From Acidovorax kalamii (GTDB taxonomy: Bacteria; Pseudomonadota; Gammaproteobacteria; Burkholderiales; Burkholderiaceae_C): a DNA stretch of 64,000 bases. Position numbers and translations under genes: made by a program. Each line of letters starts with the position of its first letter. Position 1 is the first letter of the stretch. This document shows, piece after piece, positions 59,217-64,000 of the stretch. A model generated the notes under the pieces. It searched no databases. It worked only from the letters and a program-made list of their open reading frames with translations, and was not told the origin of the DNA. The stretch spans positions 1 to 64,000 of the forward strand of contig NZ_NOIG01000006.1 in the NCBI RefSeq assembly GCF_002245625.1. Reading direction: 5' to 3'.

Positions 59217-60362
59217 ATGCTGACGAAGATGTTCCAACGCGCCACCGTCAAGAAGAACGAACGCGCCCTGCTGCTGCGCAATGGCAGCTTCGAGCGTGTG
59301 CTGCACAGCGGCACCTACTGGCTGTTCGCGGGCACCGACCAGCTGCGCGTGGAGACCTTCGCCCTCGAACAGCCCGCCCTCACCCACGGTCTGGCCGAAT
59401 ACCTGATGGCGCAGGAGCCTGCCGTGGTGGCAGCCGAGTTTGTGCAGGTGAACCTGTCGGAAACTGAAGTGGGCCTGCGCAGCGAAAACGGCGTGCTGGT
59501 GGAGATCCTGCCCCCCGGCACCCGCCGCCTGTACTGGAAAGGCCTGGTGGAGGTGAGCGTGCAGGTGGTGGACCTGCAAGCAGGCGCCGAACTGCCTGCC
59601 GCACTGGTGGCGCGATTGACGCAAACCCAGCTGCGCCAGCGCAGCGTGACCGGATTGACCGGCGTGCTGCAGGTGCAGGTGCCCGAGGGCCAGTGCGCGC
59701 TGTTGACGGTGGACGGCAAGGTGGAGCGCCTGCTGACCACTGGCACCTACGCGTTCTGGAAGTACGGCCGCACTGTGGCCGTGGAGCTGGTGGACCTGCG
59801 CCTGCAAGCCGTGGAGGTATCGGGCCAGGACATCATGACCCGCGACAAGGTGAGCCTGCGCCTGAACCTGTGCGCCACCTACCGCTATACCGATGTGCTG
59901 CGTGCCTTTGCCCAGTTGCAGAAGCCCGCCGACCACCTGTACCGCGAACTGCAGTTTGCACTGCGTGCCGCCGTGGGCACCCGCACGCTCGATGAGCTGC
60001 TGGAGAACAAGACGGTGATCGACGAAGTGGTGACCACGCACATGACCGCCAAGCTGCAGCCCTATGGCATGCAACTGGAAAGCGTGGGCGTGAAGGACAT
60101 CGTGCTGCCCGGCGAGATGAAAACCATCCTGACCCAGGTGGTGCAGGCGCAGAAGCAGGCCGAGGCCAACGTGATCCGCCGCCGCGAGGAAACTGCCGCC
60201 ACGCGCTCGCTGCTCAACACCGCCAAGGTGATGGAAGACAACCCCGTCGCCCTGCGCATGAAGGAGCTGGAGACGCTGGAGCGTGTGGCCGAGCGGATCG
60301 ACAAGATCTCGGTGTTTGGCGGCCTGGACCAGGTGCTGAATGGCCTGGTGAAGATGCGATGA
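59217..60362 (+). CDS. Slipin/SPFH (band 7) family protein of the RNA-repair operon
   Basis: 381 residues. The N terminus (MLTKMFQRATVKKNERALLL) has no membrane helix, unlike ordinary slipins. Two or three copies of a beta motif come first: ERALLLRNGSFERVLHSGTYWLF, a weaker ENGVLVEILPPGTRRLYW, and QCALLTVDGKVERLLTTGTYAFW. The SPFH domain follows (DIMTRDKVSLRLNLCATYRYTD, VGVKDIVLPGEMKTILTQVVQAQKQAEANVIRRREETAA) with a C-terminal coiled coil for oligomerisation. Next gene starts 9 bases later. Probably a scaffold ring for RNA-repair proteins; that role is inference. Confidence 0.88.
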   Translation: MLTKMFQRATVKKNERALLLRNGSFERVLHSGTYWLFAGTDQLRVETFALEQPALTHGLAEYLMAQEPAVVAAEFVQVNLSETEVGLRSENGVLVEILPPGTRRLYWKGLVEVSVQVVDLQAGAELPAALVARLTQTQLRQRSVTGLTGVLQVQVPEGQCALLTVDGKVERLLTTGTYAFWKYGRTVAVELVDLRLQAVEVSGQDIMTRDKVSLRLNLCATYRYTDVLRAFAQLQKPADHLYRELQFALRAAVGTRTLDELLENKTVIDEVVTTHMTAKLQPYGMQLESVGVKDIVLPGEMKTILTQVVQAQKQAEANVIRRREETAATRSLLNTAKVMEDNPVALRMKELETLERVAERIDKISVFGGLDQVLNGLVKMR

Positions 60363-60371
60363 AAGAGAACC

Positions 60372-61181
60372 ATGAAGAAGCAACCGACACCCGCCGCTAA
60401 CCCACTGGAAGCCGCCACACAGGCGGTCTACCAGGCCTTTGCCAAATACAGCGCACCAGAGGTGGGCACCTTGGATGTCTGCACCGCCTGCTGCATGGAC
60501 GCTGATGTGGCCCTGCAAATGAGCCGCCTGCCGCTACGCCAACTGACGGAGAAGCACTTCTACCAATACAACACCTCCGCTAAGAGCGAGGTGCAACCGG
60601 CGGACGAAATCAAGTATTTCCTGCCCCGAATGCTGGAGTTGCTGGCGCAAGGCGCCAGGTTGCACCACTCTATCGAGTTGTATCTGGACCGAGTGGGCCG
60701 TTGTGAGTCGGGGGCGTACTCCGCTGAAGAAGCCGCAGCACTACTGGACTACGCACGGGCGTTTTTCTCCCAAGGCTTGGCGCACTGGCGGCCAGACAGC
60801 GAGGGGCTGTTCCAGGCAGAGTACGCATTCAGCATCCTGCTCATGTGGGACTACGCTGGAGTACCGCTGGCACCTTTGCTGGACGACTGGCTGGCGGACA
60901 GGCGCGAGGCAGCAACGCTGAACTTTGTCGAGTCGTACTACTGGGAATACTGGATGGACGGCCAAACCATCAACAACGCTTTTGCGGAAGCACCGTTTCA
61001 AAAAGTGATGCAAGACTGGTTGAATAACGCAGACAACAAAACTGACTGGGAGCACAAGCTCCTTAGGTTGCTCCATGAAGGACTGCCCAGCGACTGGCGA
61101 TCTGCCTGCAAAAAATGTGGGAAGACGCACCATCCACTAGCAAAGCGCTTCAACACAGTTCTCGACGCACTGGCGAGCTGA
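60372..61181 (+). CDS. Unrecognised cysteine-motif protein of the RNA-repair operon
   Basis: 269 residues, no domain I recognise. Mostly helical; rich in Trp, Tyr and acidic residues in the middle (NFVESYYWEYWMDGQTINN). Cysteines cluster at both ends: C37-x2-C40-C41 (DVCTACCMD) and C246-x2-C249 followed by H253-H254 (ACKKCGKTHHP), which could together bind one metal. The stop overlaps an ATG (TGATG at 61179-61183) in the rtcB frame. The coding sequence looks less GC-rich than its neighbours, hinting at a different origin. Its place between slipin and rtcB implies a part in RNA repair. Confidence 0.75.
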   Translation: MKKQPTPAANPLEAATQAVYQAFAKYSAPEVGTLDVCTACCMDADVALQMSRLPLRQLTEKHFYQYNTSAKSEVQPADEIKYFLPRMLELLAQGARLHHSIELYLDRVGRCESGAYSAEEAAALLDYARAFFSQGLAHWRPDSEGLFQAEYAFSILLMWDYAGVPLAPLLDDWLADRREAATLNFVESYYWEYWMDGQTINNAFAEAPFQKVMQDWLNNADNKTDWEHKLLRLLHEGLPSDWRSACKKCGKTHHPLAKRFNTVLDALAS

Positions 61182-61207
61182 TGGCGAATCACCAAACAAC
61201 ACCGACT

Positions 61208-62431
61208 ATGAAAAACAACTACGAACAACTCGAAATCCCGAACGGTGTGCCCGTGAAGATGTGGACGAACGGCGTGCCTGTGGAGGAAGACGCCAAGAAC
61301 CAGCTGCGCAACATTGCACGCCTGCCCATCGTTTTCAAACACGTGGCGGTGATGCCCGATGTGCACCTGGGAATTGGCGCGACCATCGGCTCGGTGGTGC
61401 CCACCCTCAAGGCCATCATCCCTGCTGCGGTGGGGGTGGACCTGGGGTGCGGAATGATGGCGTGCAAAACCACGCTGACCGCGAGCGATCTGCCGGACAA
61501 CCTGTCTGGCGTGCGCACCGCCATTGAACGCGCCGTGCCCGTGGGGATGACTCCCAAGCGTTTCGGCCGCGACAAGGGGAGCTGGGATACGCCGCCCGCC
61601 GAGACCGACCGCGCCTGGGCCGCGCTCGTGGATGAGTTCGACGAGATTTGCGAAGCGCATCCGCGCATCAAGAACACGAACAACTACAAGCACCTGGGAA
61701 CGCTCGGAACGGGGAACCACTTCATCGAGATCTGCCTGGACGAACACCAGAGCGTTTGGGTGATGCTGCACTCCGGTTCGCGCGGAGTGGGGAACGCCAT
61801 CGGCACCCACTTCATCGAGCTGGCCAAGAAGGATGCCGAGATGAACCAGCGCAACCTGCCCGATAAAGACCTGGCGTACTTTGAAGAAGGCGCGCAGTAC
61901 TTTGGCGACTACGTGAAGGCCGTGGGGTGGGCACAAAAGTTTGCCGCCGCCAACCGCGAAGTGATGATGGGCCGTGTGATTGCCGCGCTACGCAAGGTGA
62001 TCACCAAGCCGTTCGAGACGCACATTGAGGCGGTGAACTGCCACCACAACTACGTGCAGCGCGAAACCCACTTCGGGCAAGACGTGTTCGTGACCCGCAA
62101 GGGTGCGGTGAGTGCCGAGCAAGGCAAGCTGGGGATCATCCCGGGGAGCATGGGGGCCAAGAGCTTCATCGTGCGCGGAAAAGGCAACCCCGAGAGCTTC
62201 AACAGCTGCAGCCACGGCGCGGGCCGCACCATGAGCCGCACCAAGGCCAAGAAGCTGTTCACCGTAGAAGACCAGATCAAGGCCACCGAAGGGGTGGAAT
62301 GCCGAAAGGATGCGGATGTGATCGACGAGATTCCGATGGCGTACAAGGACATTGACGCGGTGATGGCGGCGCAGCAGGACCTGGTGGAGGTGGTGTACAC
62401 GCTCAAGCAGGTGGTGTGTGTAAAAGGGTAG
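61208..62431 (+). CDS. rtcB: RNA-splicing ligase RtcB
   Basis: Mn/GTP-dependent ligase joining 2',3'-cyclic or 3'-phosphate RNA ends to 5'-hydroxyl ends. 407 residues from ATG 61208, matching the E. coli start (MKNNYEQLEIPNGVPVKMW). Metal and catalytic motifs intact: VMPDVHLGIGATIGSV, AVGVDLGCGMMACK (Cys), HSGSRGVGN, NCHHNYVQ, and guanylylated histidine in CSHGAGRTMSR. A coupled start at 61181 would add nine residues. There is no rtcA cyclase in view. Confidence 0.97.
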   Translation: MKNNYEQLEIPNGVPVKMWTNGVPVEEDAKNQLRNIARLPIVFKHVAVMPDVHLGIGATIGSVVPTLKAIIPAAVGVDLGCGMMACKTTLTASDLPDNLSGVRTAIERAVPVGMTPKRFGRDKGSWDTPPAETDRAWAALVDEFDEICEAHPRIKNTNNYKHLGTLGTGNHFIEICLDEHQSVWVMLHSGSRGVGNAIGTHFIELAKKDAEMNQRNLPDKDLAYFEEGAQYFGDYVKAVGWAQKFAAANREVMMGRVIAALRKVITKPFETHIEAVNCHHNYVQRETHFGQDVFVTRKGAVSAEQGKLGIIPGSMGAKSFIVRGKGNPESFNSCSHGAGRTMSRTKAKKLFTVEDQIKATEGVECRKDADVIDEIPMAYKDIDAVMAAQQDLVEVVYTLKQVVCVKG

Positions 62432-62432
62432 T

Positions 62433-62530
62433 CCCCCTGAGCCGCTGCGCGGCTTCCCCCCAAGGGGGACGACGCCCTCGCTGCGGGGCGGCCCTTGCTT
62501 GGCGTCTCTCGCCTGGGCCGCGCCAGTTGC
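62433..62530 (+). repeat. Family 2 dispersed repeat after rtcB
   Basis: Begins CCCCCTGAGCCGCTGCGCGGC immediately after the rtcB stop and ends GGCCTGGGCCGCGCCAGTTGC. A family 1 copy follows 22 bases later, the same pairing as after gspE. Confidence 0.8.
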
Positions 62531-62551
62531 GAAGGATTGCAGAAATTACTA

Positions 62552-62605
62552 CATTTTTGATAGCTTATTGCGCTTACTCATCAAGCGCTACAGCCCATTT
62601 TTATG
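62552..62605 (+). repeat. Family 1 dispersed repeat upstream of the nucleotidyltransferase
   Basis: CATTTTTGATAGCTTATTGCG, TCATCAAGCGCTACAGCCCA, then TTTTTATG. Its end contributes the ATG used by the next gene. Confidence 0.75.
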
Positions 62606-63433
62606 CATACATCAGAACAAAAAGAAATGCTGCGCTCCGCCCACCCGGTGGAGCCCCACATGCGCACGCAAGTGCTGGAGGCCTTGCGAGACATAGAAGC
62701 CCGGCACAACGTAACGGTGCTCTTTGCCTGCGAATCCGGCAGCCGGGGCTGGGGCTTTGCCTCGCCCGACAGCGACTACGACGTGCGATTTATCTACGTG
62801 AACCGCCTGCCCTGGTACCTCACGGTCACGCCCGGCCGCGATGTGATTGAGGTGCCCATCAGCGGTGACCTGGACATCAACGGCTGGGATCTGCGCAAAG
62901 CCCTGGGCCTGATGCGCGAGTCCAACCCCACGCTGCTCGAATGGTTGCGCTCGCCCATCGTCTACCGAGAAGAGGCCGGCACCATGGCGCAGTTCCGTGC
63001 GCTGGCGGGTCAAGTGTTCTCCAACGCCAAGGGCTGGCACCACTACGCGTCGATGGCGAAGAAGAACTTTCGCGAGCATCTGCAAGCCGACGCGGTGCGC
63101 TACAAAAAGTACCTGTACGTGCTGCGCCCGCTGCTGGCCGCGCGGTGGATACGCACCCAACCCGGCGTGCCGCCCATGCGCTTTGCCGAGCTGGCCCAGC
63201 ACACGCTGCACCCGGTGCGCGATGCAGCGCTGATCGATGAGATCAACGCCCTGCTGGAGGTGAAGATGCGCGCGGGCGAAGCCGCCACCAGCCCGCGCTG
63301 GCCCGGCATCCATGCGTTCATCGAGGCCGAGCTGGCGCGCAATGCGGCAGAGCCGGTTCAGCCGTTGCCCGTGCCTGGGAACGCCGCGCTGGATGCTTTG
63401 CTGCACGACACGGTGCTGCGCTACCAGCGCTGA
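62603..63433 (+). CDS. RlaP-type nucleotidyltransferase (DNA polymerase beta superfamily)
   Basis: 276 residues. Active-site motif FACESGSRGWGFASPDSDYDVRFIYV gives GS...SDxD, with DLDINGWDLRKALGLM supplying a further acidic residue. Helical C-terminal half as in COG3541 proteins. RNA-ligase-associated members of this family recur near rtcB or other RNA ligases and are thought to add nucleotides to damaged RNA ends; that activity is inferred here. The start codon lies at the end of a family 1 repeat, with no obvious ribosome site, so a start near residue 10 or 20 is possible. Confidence 0.85.
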   Translation: MHTSEQKEMLRSAHPVEPHMRTQVLEALRDIEARHNVTVLFACESGSRGWGFASPDSDYDVRFIYVNRLPWYLTVTPGRDVIEVPISGDLDINGWDLRKALGLMRESNPTLLEWLRSPIVYREEAGTMAQFRALAGQVFSNAKGWHHYASMAKKNFREHLQADAVRYKKYLYVLRPLLAARWIRTQPGVPPMRFAELAQHTLHPVRDAALIDEINALLEVKMRAGEAATSPRWPGIHAFIEAELARNAAEPVQPLPVPGNAALDALLHDTVLRYQR

Positions 63434-63462
63434 CATGCCCCCATCACAACAAGAACAACACC

Positions 63463-64000
63463 ATGCAAACCGTACACGCCCTGTCCCCGTCGCAACTCAC
63501 CGAATTTTTGCTGAACGTTGCCATCACCCGTCCCGTCTTCATCTGGGGCCCGCCGGGGGTGGGTAAGTCTGCGCTGGTGGAGCAATTTGCCCGCAGCGTG
63601 GGGCTGGATTGCGTGTCTCTGCTGGGCAGCCAGCTCGCGCCGGAGGACTTGATGGGTGTGCCCCAGATTGTGGATGGGGTGAGCCGCTTTTGCCCACCCG
63701 CCATGATTGCGCGCAAGGAGCCCTACTGCATCTTTCTGGATGAGCTCAACGCCTGCTCGCAGGATGTGCAAAAGGCCTTCTACAGCCTGATCCATGATCG
63801 GCGTGTGGGCGAGTACACCCTGCCCGAGGGCTCCATCGTCATTGGCGCGGGCAACCGCGCGCAGGACTCTGCCATCGTCAAGCCCATGTCATCGGCGCTG
63901 ATGAACCGCATGGTGCATGTGCACATGAAGGTGTCAGCCTCTGAATGGCTGACCTGGGCCACGGCCAATGCCATTCACCCCCTGGTGCTGGAGTATCTGC
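63463..64000 (+). CDS. MoxR-type AAA+ ATPase (partial, runs off window)
   Basis: First 179 codons visible; the gene continues past 64000. Starts MQTVHALSPSQLTEFLLN. Walker A FIWGPPGVGKSALVEQF, DLMGVPQIVDG, Walker B YCIFLDELNACSQDVQKAFY, and sensor-1 GSIVIGAGNRAQDSAIV. MoxR ATPases usually act with a von Willebrand A-domain protein encoded next, as chaperone pairs; Ro-like RNA-binding proteins also carry such a domain. 29 bases after the nucleotidyltransferase stop. Confidence 0.9.
   Translation, partial: MQTVHALSPSQLTEFLLNVAITRPVFIWGPPGVGKSALVEQFARSVGLDCVSLLGSQLAPEDLMGVPQIVDGVSRFCPPAMIARKEPYCIFLDELNACSQDVQKAFYSLIHDRRVGEYTLPEGSIVIGAGNRAQDSAIVKPMSSALMNRMVHVHMKVSASEWLTWATANAIHPLVLEYL

Overview
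The window is high-GC (roughly two-thirds G+C by eye) chromosomal DNA from a betaproteobacterium of the order Burkholderiales, most likely Comamonadaceae and Acidovorax-like. The evidence is the order of the mra/dcw cell-division cluster, the hslVU, dksA and dapF-DUF484-xerC neighbourhoods, a Bug/TctC binding protein, and two families of short dispersed repeats that I associate with this family. Genus is an inference, since no 16S gene is present.

Layout. 1-4.5 kb: end of a type II secretion operon (gspN-gspD-gspE). 4.7-6.4 kb: a chemoreceptor. 6.6-8.7 kb: thiC behind a TPP riboswitch. 8.8-9.9 kb: a tiny membrane protein and lpxC. 10.1-11.9 kb: a Cache-type chemoreceptor lying between lpxC and the rest of the division cluster. 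12-30.2 kb, minus strand: the complete dcw cluster, transcribed mraZ-rsmH-ftsL-ftsI-murE-murF-mraY-murD-ftsW-murG-murC-ddlB-ftsQ-ftsA-ftsZ, mostly with stop/start overlaps, from a promoter carrying four MraZ-type boxes. 30.4-37.7 kb, minus strand: hslVU, a STAS-like protein, a tailed dksA, a COG0523 GTPase and rlmI. 37.8-41.9 kb: a chemotaxis operon (cheW and two closely related receptors). 41.9-45.4 kb: xerC, DUF484, dapF and a glutathione transferase. 45.5-50.7 kb: accessory metabolism, with two LysR regulators, each divergent from its likely target (an MFS exporter; a Bug receptor plus maleate isomerase). 50.8-51.05 kb: a 267-bp palindromic MITE-like element. 51-56.5 kb: a Nudix/beta-lactamase-fold fusion, a degenerate pseudouridine synthase, a DUF898 membrane protein and an M48 peptidase. 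56.5-56.9 kb: RNase P RNA.

56.9-64 kb is the most interesting region: an RNA-repair locus. The sigma-54 activator rtcR is divergent from a sigma-54 promoter (TGGCAC-N5-TGGCA). The predicted transcript first contains two tandem tRNA-like folds whose anticodon arms are replaced by GAAA-capped hairpins. It then encodes a slipin/SPFH protein without an N-terminal membrane anchor, an unrecognised cysteine-motif protein, the RNA ligase RtcB, an RlaP-type nucleotidyltransferase and a MoxR-type AAA+ ATPase that runs off the window. I infer a stress-induced system in which RtcR senses RNA ends and switches on RNA ligation together with structured tRNA-mimic RNAs.

Other sequence-level surprises: a ~55-bp dispersed repeat found in intergenic DNA and also inside genes, where it encodes part of the GspD signal peptide; a ~100-125-bp repeat that begins just after stop codons in the sense of the upstream gene; an ~84-bp repeat cluster at the ftsW/murG junction; and long low-complexity N-terminal extensions on MurD and DksA.
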